Source of the DNA: Deltaproteobacteria bacterium
Lineage (GTDB): Bacteria > Desulfobacterota > B13-G15 > RBG-16-54-18
Length of the DNA: 64,000 nt
Assembly (NCBI GenBank): GCA_016927065.1
Contig: JAFGNJ010000005.1
Coordinates: 1 to 64,000, forward strand
Direction: 5' to 3'
Of this stretch, positions 8,580-16,173 are shown piece by piece; position 1 is the stretch's first letter; the number at the start of each line of letters is the position of its first letter. Under the pieces are notes generated by a model that was given only the letters and a program-made list of their open reading frames with translations, was not told the origin of the DNA and did not search any database. The position numbers and the translations under genes were made by a program.

Positions 8580-9812
8580 CTATGCCAGGCTGGCGTGCAT
8601 GCTGCCTGACCGGCCCTTGGTCTTGAAGGCCGTATGGCCGCGTTTCTCTTTTTTCGTCTGGTGCGTCTTATTTCGGCCCTTCAGAAAGGGTGTTTCGTGT
8701 CGGTTTATGCGCGCGTTGGCGCAGCACTCTATCTCCCGCAGCCTGCTAAGCTCCTCCGCGAGGACAAGGGTAAAGGCGCGGCCGCTTCGTCCCATCCGCG
8801 CCGTCCTCCCGATCCTATGGATGTAGTGCTGGTCATCCTTGGGCAGGTCGTAATTGATAACCGCCTCTATGCCGTGCACATCCAGGCCCCGGGCGGCCAC
8901 GTCGGTCGCCACGAGTATTTTCGTCTGCCCGGTGCGGAATCGCTTCATGGCCGTGTCTCGGCGGGACTGCGTCATGCCGCCGTGCAGGCCGGCGGCGCGA
9001 TAGCCCTTGGCCTGCAGGTCCCTGACGGTCTTGTCCACCCTGCGCTTGGTGTTGCAAAAGACCAGGGCAGAGGCAGCCTGGTACGCCTCGATAAGCCGGC
9101 ACAGCACATCGAGCTTCATCCACGATTTTACCTCGCAGTATGCCTGCTCCACCTGGGGGACCGTTAGCTGCTCGCCGGCCACATTGACCAGGTGCGGGTC
9201 TCTCTGGAACTTTTGCGCGAGGTCCCTGATCGAGCGGGGGATGGTCGCCGAAAAGAGGAGGGTCTGCCGGTCTTCCGGTATGGCCCACAGGATTGTCTTC
9301 ATGTCGTCCACGAATCCCATATCGAGCATTCTGTCCGCCTCGTCGAGCACCACCATGGTGAGCTCATCGAATATCAGCGTGCCCCGGTTCATATGGTCCA
9401 TAATGCGTCCCGGCGTCCCGACGACGATGCGCGCTCCTCGCTTGAGGCTGTCGAACTGCCGCTTGATGGGCTGTCCCCCGTATACGGGGACGATGTGCAC
9501 GTCCCTGCGATATCGCGCAAGCCGCTTCAATTCCTCGGCAACCTGCACGGCGAGTTCCCTCGTGGGGCAGAGGACGAGGCCCTCCAGCTTTCTCCCCCGC
9601 GGCGCGAGCTGCTCGAGCATGGGGATGCCGAAGGCAAGGGTCTTCCCGGTACCGGTCTGTGCCTGTCCGATAATGTCCTTGCCGTCGAGGATAAGGGGGA
9701 TTGCCCCGGATTGGATCGGCGTCAGGTCCTCGAATCCCATGGTTGCCACGGCGCGTCTCAGTTCTGTTGATAACGTCAATTCGTCAAATCTTTTGTGTTG
9801 CATAGTACTCAT
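8580..9812 (-). CDS. rhlE: DEAD-box ATP-dependent RNA helicase (RhlE-like)
   Basis: A 410-residue helicase that unwinds short RNA duplexes in ribosome assembly, RNA decay or cold adaptation. The Q motif region is FEDLTPIQSGAIP, Walker A AQTGTGKT is at residues 51-58, DEAD at 157-160, SAT in LLFSATIP, and motif VI in HRIGRTARMGRSG. The C-terminal tail is short and rich in Lys/Arg. This matches the RhlE branch better than CsdA/DbpA, which carry an extra RNA-binding domain. It is transcribed alone, with a stem-loop after the stop. Confidence 0.93.
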   Translation of the reverse strand: MSTMQHKRFDELTLSTELRRAVATMGFEDLTPIQSGAIPLILDGKDIIGQAQTGTGKTLAFGIPMLEQLAPRGRKLEGLVLCPTRELAVQVAEELKRLARYRRDVHIVPVYGGQPIKRQFDSLKRGARIVVGTPGRIMDHMNRGTLIFDELTMVVLDEADRMLDMGFVDDMKTILWAIPEDRQTLLFSATIPRSIRDLAQKFQRDPHLVNVAGEQLTVPQVEQAYCEVKSWMKLDVLCRLIEAYQAASALVFCNTKRRVDKTVRDLQAKGYRAAGLHGGMTQSRRDTAMKRFRTGQTKILVATDVAARGLDVHGIEAVINYDLPKDDQHYIHRIGRTARMGRSGRAFTLVLAEELSRLREIECCANARINRHETPFLKGRNKTHQTKKEKRGHTAFKTKGRSGSMHASLA

Positions 9813-10262
9813 AGTTCTCCTTATAGTATTGAAATAACATAGTATTTGGCCGTTCCGTCCTCATCGGCGATCGGCCATTTCCATGTGGGGGAAGATAAAT
9901 GGGAAAGCAGAAAAGCAGAGAGGTTGTATTTGGCTCAACTACTGTAACATAGAATCCGCTAAATAGATAGGGTAAATTTACATTTTTTTGCCCTGGCAGA
10001 TTGACGACCCGATCCGCAAATCGGAGCAACAAAAGGGGCCAAATTTACATATCTGAGGGAGCCAGATGGGGTCTCTTGTCATTGCGTTTGCCTTTTAGAC
10101 GCATTGGACTGCATACGTAATTTGCAGGGGGAGGAGGGCGGGTTTTTGGTCTTGACTTTTGAGAGCACTGGTAGCAAGGTTTTAAAATAAGTATTCACAC
10201 CAGCACACTCAACATATTGCATAAATATCTTTCCATCCACGGCCGGGGAGGGGGAGGATCAT
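9813..10262. other. 450-bp intergenic region
   Basis: No gene is supported here. Two copies of an AAATTTACAT string occur (about 9975-9985 and 10040-10050) near a short inverted repeat GATCCGCAAATCGGA, and a GGGGGAGGAGGGCGGGTTTTTG stretch near 10129 resembles the tail of the hairpin repeats. It probably contains the helicase promoter on the minus strand and the leader of the small basic gene on the plus strand. Confidence 0.4.
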
Positions 10263-10433
10263 ATGGTACGGGTAGAGCGCCGCTCGGGGAAGGAGCGCAG
10301 GTCGAAGCAAGACCGCAGGAAGGCGCACAGCCACACCTATAAAGGGTCCGGCCGCCCGGACAGCAAGGAGAGGCGGTCCGGGAAGGACCGGAGAAAATCC
10401 CCCCCGGCCCCCATCAGGGACAAGCGTGACTGA
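10263..10433 (+). CDS. small highly basic protein (56 residues)
   Basis: ATG 10263 to TGA 10431-10433, preceded by GGGAGGATCAT, a good ribosome-binding site. The protein is about one third Arg+Lys and contains two related units, ERRSGKERRSKQDRRK and ERRSGKDRRKS. Such RRSGKDRR strings occur in linkers near PilZ and response-regulator domains; here they make up most of the protein. The GC content is higher than in the flanking DNA. It could be a small nucleic-acid-binding protein or a fragment of a larger one. The upstream ribosome site argues for real translation. Confidence 0.5.
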   Translation: MVRVERRSGKERRSKQDRRKAHSHTYKGSGRPDSKERRSGKDRRKSPPAPIRDKRD

Positions 10434-10451
10434 TTACATTCCTGCCGCTGC

Positions 10452-10500
10452 GCGGTATCACCTCTTTTATATTCTTATTAATAAGGTGGGAGAGGGTTTG
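10452..10500. repeat. hairpin repeat, copy D
   Basis: CACCT (10459-10463) pairs with AGGTG (10484-10488). The 20-base AT-rich loop contains TATATTCTTATTAATA, and the tail is GGGAGAGGG. The loop motif recurs in the stem-loop at 11372-11410 and at 11612-11655, and the tail recurs at 7868-7880. Confidence 0.55.
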
Positions 10501-10572
10501 GCTGGTTTTCTCTATGGAAATATTGTATTGTCTGAGATATAATGATTATAAATAGTGAAAGGGGTGATGGCG

Positions 10573-10758
10573 ATGAAAGTTACCGCTAAATCCATAAATC
10601 CTGAGGACTATATTCTATCCGTGTTATCTCCCGAAGACCGGCTTGATGCGGCTTTTAAGGTTGCGAAAGAGGCATTCAAGAACTCGAAATTGACGATGGC
10701 GGATATCGATAATGCCGTCAGAACGGTAAGGAAAAAGGCCTACGGAAAGAAGGGGTAG
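10573..10758 (+). CDS. putative antitoxin of a PIN-type toxin-antitoxin pair
   Basis: A small protein of about 61 residues with two predicted helices (SPEDRLDAAFKVAKEAFKNS and MADIDNAVRTVRKKAYG). ATG 10573 is preferred because GGGG lies 8 bases upstream; ATG 10567 and GTG 10555 are in-frame alternatives. It directly precedes, and its frame overlaps, a COG1569-type PIN gene, the usual antitoxin-toxin order. The family itself is not recognised, so the role rests on position. Confidence 0.6.
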   Translation: MKVTAKSINPEDYILSVLSPEDRLDAAFKVAKEAFKNSKLTMADIDNAVRTVRKKAYGKKG

Positions 10759-10777
10759 AGCAGTCATCGACACCGGC

Positions 10778-11170
10778 GTGCTGGTCTCCGCTTTTGCTTT
10801 TGGCGGGGTGCCGGAAAAAGCGGTGAAAAAGGCCTTTGTAGAAACCGAGCTCTATATTTCTCTTGCCCTCCTGAAAGAATATCGTGAAGTTCCTTTGGCC
10901 CTTGAACGGGAAGGAAAGATTACCAAGCTTCAATTAAAAGCATTGATTTCCGGGCTGGCCTCGATTGCAGCACAAGCAACCGTTGTCTATCCTCGAAAGA
11001 AGCTTTCTCTGTGCAGAGATCCGGAAGACAATATGTTGCTTGAATGCTGCCTTGCAGCAAAGGCCGATTTTTTAATCACCGGAGACAAAGACCTCCTTTC
11101 TCTGCGCTCGTTGCCCTTTCAATTAAGAATACTGTCTCCACGAAAATTTATAGAACTTACCCGAAGATAA
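10778..11170 (+). CDS. PIN-domain toxin (COG1569-like), start uncertain
   Basis: A PIN-domain ribonuclease of the putative toxin family. Conserved parts are VLVSAFAFGG near the start, CRDPEDNMLLECCLAAKADF in the centre and ITGDKDLLSL followed by ILSPRKFIEL at the end, which supply the later acidic residues. The first catalytic Asp of the family (in V-I-D-T-N-V-L) is present just upstream as VIDTG, coded at 10763-10777. No ATG, GTG or TTG exists in frame between the stop at 10727-10729 and GTG 10778, so the only normal start would leave out that Asp. Either a rare start (ATC 10766) or frameshifting from the antitoxin is used, or the toxin is decayed. Asn after D-T is replaced by Gly. Confidence 0.7.
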   Translation: MLVSAFAFGGVPEKAVKKAFVETELYISLALLKEYREVPLALEREGKITKLQLKALISGLASIAAQATVVYPRKKLSLCRDPEDNMLLECCLAAKADFLITGDKDLLSLRSLPFQLRILSPRKFIELTRR

Positions 11171-11305
11171 CAGCCGAGAGATGTATCGAGGAACGGAAAT
11201 GGCAAAATATTTTGCCTCTAGCAGCAAATAAATAGATGGGGTTTGGTTTTAGTTTGTAAGAGGTGACGCCACCACTAAAGGGTACCGCTTCGCGGCCCCT
11301 TACTC

Positions 11306-11468
11306 CTGCTCCTTAAAGTTAAGTCTTTAAGGAAAGCAGCCGGAGGTGCCCCCTTGGGCAGATGTCGTGAAGTGACACATTCGGATATTCTTATTGATGG
11401 GATGTGTCACGAAGCTCCCCTCCTATTCGGACTGAGGAGGTTGGGATGCCGCTCGCGGCAGACATCCC
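11306..11468. other. chain of four strong hairpins (possible structured RNA)
   Basis: Four stems follow one another in the gap between the PIN gene and the flavin-reductase gene. They are: CTGCT+CCTTAAAG with CTTTAAGG+AGCAG (11306-11339); GTGACACAT with ATGTGTCAC (11372-11380 / 11402-11410); CCTCCT with AGGAGG (11419-11424 / 11435-11440); and GGGATG with CATCCC (11443-11448 / 11463-11468), enclosing GCCGC-TC-GCGGC. All are perfect or have a two-base bulge. No coding frame explains them. It may be a non-coding RNA or a cluster of palindromic repeats. Confidence 0.5.
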
Positions 11469-11511
11469 CTCAATAATAAAAAATAGGATTGGTTGAGGAT
11501 CGCATTGCGAC

Positions 11512-11656
11512 ACATCCCCGTCTTATATATATTTTATAAAAGAGGTGGGGGACTAAAGGGTATCCTCACTTTCATATTGTTTAATAAAAAGGAAGCGGCG
11601 CAGCCCTGCTGCATCCCTTCTTTTATATTTCTTATTAAAATGGAGAGGGAGAGCTT
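11512..11656. repeat. hairpin repeats, copies G, C and F
   Basis: Three related units lie in tandem: CCCC/GGGG around an AT-only core (11516-11550); CTAAAGGGTATCCTCAC with TCATATT and AAAAAGG (11553-11592, matching 7830-7867); and GCAGC-CCT-GCTGC (11600-11612) followed by TTTTATATTTCTTATTAAAA and GGAGAGGGAGAG. The last unit supplies the ribosome-binding purines of the next gene. Confidence 0.5.
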
Positions 11657-11659
11657 ACT

Positions 11660-12160
11660 ATGAAAGATTTAGATTACATGTCCATTGCCGAGGATGCCAT
11701 CGAGAAGATCAAAAAAGGGGCTTTTTTAACCGTACAAGCCGGAGACGCGCTCAACACCATGACCATCGGTTGGGCCATGTTCGGCGTTATCTGGCGAAAG
11801 CCGATCATGATGGTGGCGGTGCGGTCCTCGAGACACACCTTCGGTATTATCGAGGCGGCAGAGGATTTTACCGTTTCCGTGCCGCAAGGTGACATGGACG
11901 ATGAGATTGCCTTGTGCGGGTCGAAATCGGGCAGGAACATGGACAAGCTCAAGGCAGCCGGCCTCAAGACAAGCAAGGGCACGAAGGTCGTCTCGCCGAT
12001 CATCAAGGCCCCAGGGTATCATTTTGAGTGCAAGATAGTCTACAAGTCCGCCATGAACCCGGCCTATCTGGATAAGGACTATGATACGGCTCTCTATCCG
12101 CAGAAGGATTATCATACCCTGTACTTCGGCGAGATAGTGGCCTGCTACGAAACCGACTGA
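11660..12160 (+). CDS. flavin reductase-like FMN-binding protein
   Basis: A 166-residue protein of the flavin-reductase-like/flavoredoxin type, which binds FMN and uses NAD(P)H or acts as an electron carrier. The family pattern is seen in GAFLTVQAGDALNTMTIGWA (residues about 20-39), then IWRKPIMMVAVRSSRHT, the FTVSVPQ strand and CGSKSGR followed by a Lys-rich turn. The full length matches family size. The purine-rich end of a hairpin repeat serves as the ribosome site. A strong bidirectional terminator follows, so it is a single-gene unit. Confidence 0.85.
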   Translation: MKDLDYMSIAEDAIEKIKKGAFLTVQAGDALNTMTIGWAMFGVIWRKPIMMVAVRSSRHTFGIIEAAEDFTVSVPQGDMDDEIALCGSKSGRNMDKLKAAGLKTSKGTKVVSPIIKAPGYHFECKIVYKSAMNPAYLDKDYDTALYPQKDYHTLYFGEIVACYETD

Positions 12161-12247
12161 TACCCAAGGCGGGTTCAGACAAGGAGCGAAAACCAATTCT
12201 GTCAAGACAACCCTTCTGTTCGTGGATGTAATAAATAAAGGGTTGAA

Positions 12248-12280
12248 AAGATCCGCAGGGTTTACGCCCTGCGGATCTTT
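12248..12280. terminator. bidirectional rho-independent terminator
   Basis: AAGATCCGCAGGG pairs perfectly with CCCTGCGGATCTT over a loop of about six bases. A-rich and T-rich flanks allow it to end both the flavin-reductase gene (plus) and the gene at 12290 (minus). Confidence 0.9.
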
Positions 12281-12289
12281 GTTCGGCCC

Positions 12290-13099
12290 CTAATACCTCG
12301 GATATCCCGGCGGAAAGGGAGCATACACGTCTTCATCCCAGAGCCTGTTGTGCGCCTCCTGCCCGCAGTGCAAGATTCCCTTCCTGCACAGGACCTCGCG
12401 CCATTCGTACTTAATGAGCGTCTTCTGGACGGGCTTTTTTTCTGGTTCGAAGGCCACCCTGACGGTGGGTGAGTACTCTTCATCACCAAAACCGGTGCCG
12501 GCGCGCTCATCGTCTAATGCCTCCATCTTACCCCTGGGCCGTTGCTCGGCGGACGGCGCTGCCGGTGAGTCCTGCGGCCGCTTGCGCTCATACAACGGCT
12601 TGGGCCAGCTTTTTTCACGATAGACGGCGACCGCGATAACGCCCATAGCCGAGTCATCGCCGAAGGTCCGCACGGAATAGGAGTCGGCCACATCGGTAAA
12701 GTAGAATTTGTGCACCTTATCGCTGGTGGTGCGCCACCCCTCATAACTGCCCTGCCCATAGCTGTTTATGATATACATGGCCTCGGTGTTCTTGAGATCA
12801 GACTGCTTGCCTGAAATGATGTTCCTGCCGTCAACGGCGATGACGACACCGATCCGGTCGGGGGTCCTATTGCGTATGCAAATGCCGTAGTTCGCCCCTC
12901 GTCTCGCCTCCAGATAGTTCTTGATAATATGGGTTTCTCCTTGCCACGAATCCCGGTGCGGGATGGACAAAAAAAGGCCGCCTCTCTCCGAGACGATATC
13001 GATGCTTACTGCCTCGCTGCTGCTTCCGTCGTGTGCGTATGCGGGTGCCGCCGCTGTCATGATCGCGGCTGTAATGAATGCTAGTGCTGAGTATCGCAT
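12290..13099 (-). CDS. secreted hypothetical protein
   Basis: A 269-residue protein with a signal peptide (MRYSALAFITAAIMTAAAPA, cleavage likely after AYA). The first half resembles an uncharacterised extracytoplasmic fold: VSERGGLFLSIPHRDSWQG, then a conserved-looking stretch GICIRNRTPDRIGVVIAVDG and YIINSYGQGSYEGWRTTSDK. The second half is low-complexity (Pro, Arg, Glu), followed by a Trp/Cys-containing tail. AAGGAG stands before the ATG. It ends at a shared terminator. The function is unknown; the location is probably the periplasm or cell surface. Confidence 0.7.
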   Translation of the reverse strand: MRYSALAFITAAIMTAAAPAYAHDGSSSEAVSIDIVSERGGLFLSIPHRDSWQGETHIIKNYLEARRGANYGICIRNRTPDRIGVVIAVDGRNIISGKQSDLKNTEAMYIINSYGQGSYEGWRTTSDKVHKFYFTDVADSYSVRTFGDDSAMGVIAVAVYREKSWPKPLYERKRPQDSPAAPSAEQRPRGKMEALDDERAGTGFGDEEYSPTVRVAFEPEKKPVQKTLIKYEWREVLCRKGILHCGQEAHNRLWDEDVYAPFPPGYPRY

Positions 13100-13345
13100 A
13101 GTGGTCTCCTTTCTGCGTGGTCTTTACCCTAATTAGACTCCAAAAGGCGAAAAATGTTCCCGCCGAGCGAAAACCATTTTATTAAGGAAAGAGTTCAACG
13201 CTGAAATAATTCGACTTCATAACCTTCGCCATCACCCTCCCCTGCCAAGCCCCCCTCAATGCCCCTTTTTATTCCCCATTGAACCCATCTTTATTTGCTG
13301 GTATCTTAAAAAGGCCCCTGCACAAAAACTAAGGAAGGATACGGC

Positions 13346-14569
13346 ATGTCCCTGAAAAGAGCCCTTCGGTTCTTCGCCTTAATGGCCTTTATCTTTGTGG
13401 TGGTGCTGCTTTTGGCCCGCAGCAGCATTTTGGAACTGCGAACCAGGGCGGAGGAGGGGTTTACCAAACAGCGCTTGACCGAGCTGCAGGGAGTTGCCGA
13501 AAAAAATCATACTTTCACAGGCGACCTCTACCTGGTGACCCCGCAGGGTGAGGTCCGCCCCCTGGGAAAGACCGATCCCCTTCCCCAGCTAGAGGCTGAG
13601 ACAATCTTTTCGTCCCTTTCCACCACCCCTGGGGGATTTCGCCAGGGGGATCGGTACTGGGTCTCCCTCCCCTTGCAGGACGGCACGTGGCTCCTCTCCA
13701 GCGCACCCTATCAAGAAGTCATCACCTGGACCTCGGGGTTTGAGGGGCGGGAGATCAGGAATGCCGTCCTCGTCATGGTGGCCTTCGGGCTCCTGGCCCT
13801 GGTCTGGATGTGGGCGGATTGGCGGGCCGTGATGGCGGCCCAAAAGGCCCAGATGGTGGAGGAGCTGGAGCGAAAGATCCAGGAGCGGACCGAGACCTTA
13901 AAAAGAATGAACCGCCTGGCCAGGCTCGGGGAGTTCTCCGCCAGCCTGGCCCATGAGATCCGCAACCCCCTCGGCTCTCTGGTGACCGCTGCCAAGCTGC
14001 TGCCCGATGCCACGGGTGGGGAAGAGGAGGAGCTGGTCGGCGTGATCAAGCGCGAGTCGGCCCGGCTGGACCGCCTGTTGGCCGATTTCCTCGATTTCTC
14101 CAAAGACCCTCACCCCCGGATCAAGATGAATTCCTTACACCCCATCGTGCGGCGCGCCGTGCAGGGGGCGACCAGGGGGGAGGAATTCCAGCGGGTGCGG
14201 ATCGCCTATCGTCTGGACCCCCGGATAAAGGAGATTCCCTGCGACCCGGAGCAGTTGGAGCAGGTCTTTTGGAACATCGCCCTCAACGGGGCCCAGGCCA
14301 TGGGGGGGGAAGGCGAGCTGCTCGTCTCCTCCCGGCGCAATGGCCGCTGGGTCGAGGTGTCCTTCCGGGACACAGGTCCGGGGATCCCCGAAGAGAAGTG
14401 GGGCCACATCTTCGAGCCCTTTTACACGGAGAAGCGAAAAGGAACAGGGCTGGGGCTTTCCATCGGCAGCAGGGTCGTGGAGGCCCACGGGGGGTTTATA
14501 CAGGTGGCGAGCGACGCCCGCTCATGGACCTCCTTCACCATTTCCTTGCCCCTGCAGGAAGAAAAATGA
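13346..14569 (+). CDS. membrane sensor histidine kinase (NtrB/ZraS type)
   Basis: A 407-residue kinase. One membrane helix is near residues 7-25, a small periplasmic sensor spans about 26-130, a second helix lies near 133-155, then a coiled stretch, and the phospho-acceptor His203 in SLAHEIRNPLGSL. The ATPase domain shows NIALNGAQAM, DTGPGIPEE and GTGLGLSI. The stop overlaps the start of the regulator (ATGA), so they form a pair. Because the regulator is sigma-54 dependent and a sigma-54 promoter lies just downstream, the kinase probably senses a periplasmic ligand that controls the transporter operon. The ligand is unknown. Confidence 0.9.
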   Translation: MSLKRALRFFALMAFIFVVVLLLARSSILELRTRAEEGFTKQRLTELQGVAEKNHTFTGDLYLVTPQGEVRPLGKTDPLPQLEAETIFSSLSTTPGGFRQGDRYWVSLPLQDGTWLLSSAPYQEVITWTSGFEGREIRNAVLVMVAFGLLALVWMWADWRAVMAAQKAQMVEELERKIQERTETLKRMNRLARLGEFSASLAHEIRNPLGSLVTAAKLLPDATGGEEEELVGVIKRESARLDRLLADFLDFSKDPHPRIKMNSLHPIVRRAVQGATRGEEFQRVRIAYRLDPRIKEIPCDPEQLEQVFWNIALNGAQAMGGEGELLVSSRRNGRWVEVSFRDTGPGIPEEKWGHIFEPFYTEKRKGTGLGLSIGSRVVEAHGGFIQVASDARSWTSFTISLPLQEEK

Positions 14570-15921
14570 CGGACACGGACCACAATGGACATATCTTGGT
14601 GGTGGACGACGAGCCCTCCATGCGAACGACCCTCTCCATCCTCTTGAGGCGGGAGGGGTACGAGGTCTCTCAGGCCGGAACGGGCGCTGAGGCGCTGGGT
14701 ATGCTGGAGCAGGGGGGATACGACATGGTCCTCACCGACCTCAAGATGGAGGGGATAGACGGAATGGAGCTCCTGCGCCATATCAAGGCCGCCGCACCCC
14801 AGACGGAGGTCCTCATCTTCACCGCCTACGGGACCATAGCCACTGCCGTCGAAGCGATGAAACTCGGCGCCTATGACTACATCGGCAAGCCCTTCGATGA
14901 AGAAGAGCTCCTCCTGAAGGTGGCCAGGGCCCTGGAGCGCAAGGCCCTGGTCAGTGAAGTGCGGGACCTGCGGGCGGAGTTGAAAGGACAGGGCGGCCGG
15001 GGAAAGATCATCGCCGCCAGCAAGCAGATGCGGGAGGTCTTGGCCAGGGTGCGCCAGGTGGCCCCCACCGAGGCCACCGTCCTCATCGAGGGTGAGAGCG
15101 GTACGGGTAAAGAGGTCGTTGCCCGGGCCATCCACCAAGCCAGCCCCCGCAGCGACCGGCCCTTTATCCCCGTCAACTGCAGCGCCTTTCCGGAGACCCT
15201 CTTGGAGAGCGAGCTCTTCGGCTATGAAAAGGGGGCCTTCACCGGCGCGGACAAGGCCCGCAAGGGCCTCTTTGAGGCGGCCCACACCGGCACCCTCTTG
15301 TTGGATGAGATCGGCGACATGCCCCCTCCCCTCCAGGGAAAGCTGTTGCGGGTCTTGCAGGAAGGGGAGGTGCGGAGGCTGGGGAGCACTGTTCCTATCA
15401 AAGTCCAAGTCCGCATCGTGACCGCCACCAATAAGGGGGCCGAGCAGTTGGTGGCCCAAGGCACCCTCCGCGAAGACCTCTTCTACCGACTCAACGTGGT
15501 CAGGATCTCTATCCCCCCCCTGCGGGAAAGGCCCGACGACATCATACCCCTGGCCCAGCACTTCCTGGAGATCTGTAGAAAGAAGGCCCAGAAGGAGATC
15601 ACGGGATTTGCCCCTGACGCGGTGAAGGCCATGCTCGATCACCCCTGGCCCGGCAACGTGCGGGAATTGGAGAACGCCGTTGAGCGGGGCGCCATCACCT
15701 GCCGATCCCCCTCCATTACCGCGCAGGACCTCTCCTTGGGGCTCTTCCCCCTTGATGCGGCGTCCGTTGAGAAGGGGACCACCCTGAAGGAGTTAGAACA
15801 AAGCTGCATCCTCACCGCGCTGGAGCGTCACGGCGGCAACCAGGCCAAAGCGGCCCGGGAGCTGGGCATCGGGCGCAACACTCTCTGGAGACGGTTGAAG
15901 GAGTACGGCCTCCTCCCGTAG
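14566..15921 (+). CDS. sigma-54-dependent NtrC-family response regulator
   Basis: A 451-residue protein: receiver domain with phospho-acceptor Asp58 (VLTDLKMEG), AAA+ domain with Walker A GESGTGKE (about 176-183), the sigma-54 contact loop GAFTGA and Walker B LLDEIGDM, and a Fis-type helix-turn-helix at the end (GNQAKAARELGIGRNTLWRR). Translation starts at ATG 14566 overlapping the kinase stop. The open frame extends far upstream, but that part is the kinase gene read in another frame. The probable target is the operon starting at 16174. Confidence 0.95.
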   Translation: MTDTDHNGHILVVDDEPSMRTTLSILLRREGYEVSQAGTGAEALGMLEQGGYDMVLTDLKMEGIDGMELLRHIKAAAPQTEVLIFTAYGTIATAVEAMKLGAYDYIGKPFDEEELLLKVARALERKALVSEVRDLRAELKGQGGRGKIIAASKQMREVLARVRQVAPTEATVLIEGESGTGKEVVARAIHQASPRSDRPFIPVNCSAFPETLLESELFGYEKGAFTGADKARKGLFEAAHTGTLLLDEIGDMPPPLQGKLLRVLQEGEVRRLGSTVPIKVQVRIVTATNKGAEQLVAQGTLREDLFYRLNVVRISIPPLRERPDDIIPLAQHFLEICRKKAQKEITGFAPDAVKAMLDHPWPGNVRELENAVERGAITCRSPSITAQDLSLGLFPLDAASVEKGTTLKELEQSCILTALERHGGNQAKAARELGIGRNTLWRRLKEYGLLP

Positions 15922-15938
15922 TTCCACCCTGTAACAAG

Positions 15939-15955
15939 TGTTCCAATAAGGAACA
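15939..15955 (+). promoter_or_regulatory. 17-bp inverted repeat, candidate enhancer site for the NtrC-type regulator
   Basis: TGTTCC-AATAA-GGAACA is a perfect 6-bp-arm inverted repeat centred about 70 bases upstream of the -24 element. Spacing and symmetry fit an activator-binding site of the NtrC family; assignment to the adjacent regulator is inference. Confidence 0.65.
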
Positions 15956-16018
15956 GTCCCTTTTTCATCCTATATCAATTTCCCCATTAAAATCAGCCTC
16001 TTATAAATCTCCCCACAC

Positions 16019-16034
16019 TGGCACGGCCCTTGCT
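16019..16034 (+). promoter_or_regulatory. sigma-54 promoter (-24/-12)
   Basis: TGGCAC-GGCCC-TTGCT matches the sigma-54 consensus TGGCACG-N4-TTGCW at every key base, with GG and GC elements at the required spacing. Transcription would start near 16045, leaving a leader of about 130 bases before the gene at 16174. Confidence 0.9.
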
Positions 16035-16173
16035 TAGTTATCCTTCTTTAATACTAAGGGGGGGTTACTGATAAGAACCCTGTTTTCGTGGCTATCGGGG
16101 GTGTCTTATAAAGGCATAGCATTGCGTAAGGGCGATGTTGTGAAAAGACAACGAGAGGAGAAGGGGGGTACCT

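Noticed and set aside
9784-10032. Minus-strand open frame of 82 codons upstream of the helicase
   Set aside because: Composition and lack of a ribosome site point to intergenic DNA; it overlaps the helicase start.
11171-11660. Hairpins read as a CRISPR array or integron attC sites
   Set aside because: The repeats are not identical, the spacers are not of equal length, and the core sites of attC are missing.
14269-14565. Upstream extension of the NtrC-type regulator frame
   Set aside because: It is the kinase gene read in another frame; the regulator's own ATG overlaps the kinase stop and starts the receiver domain.
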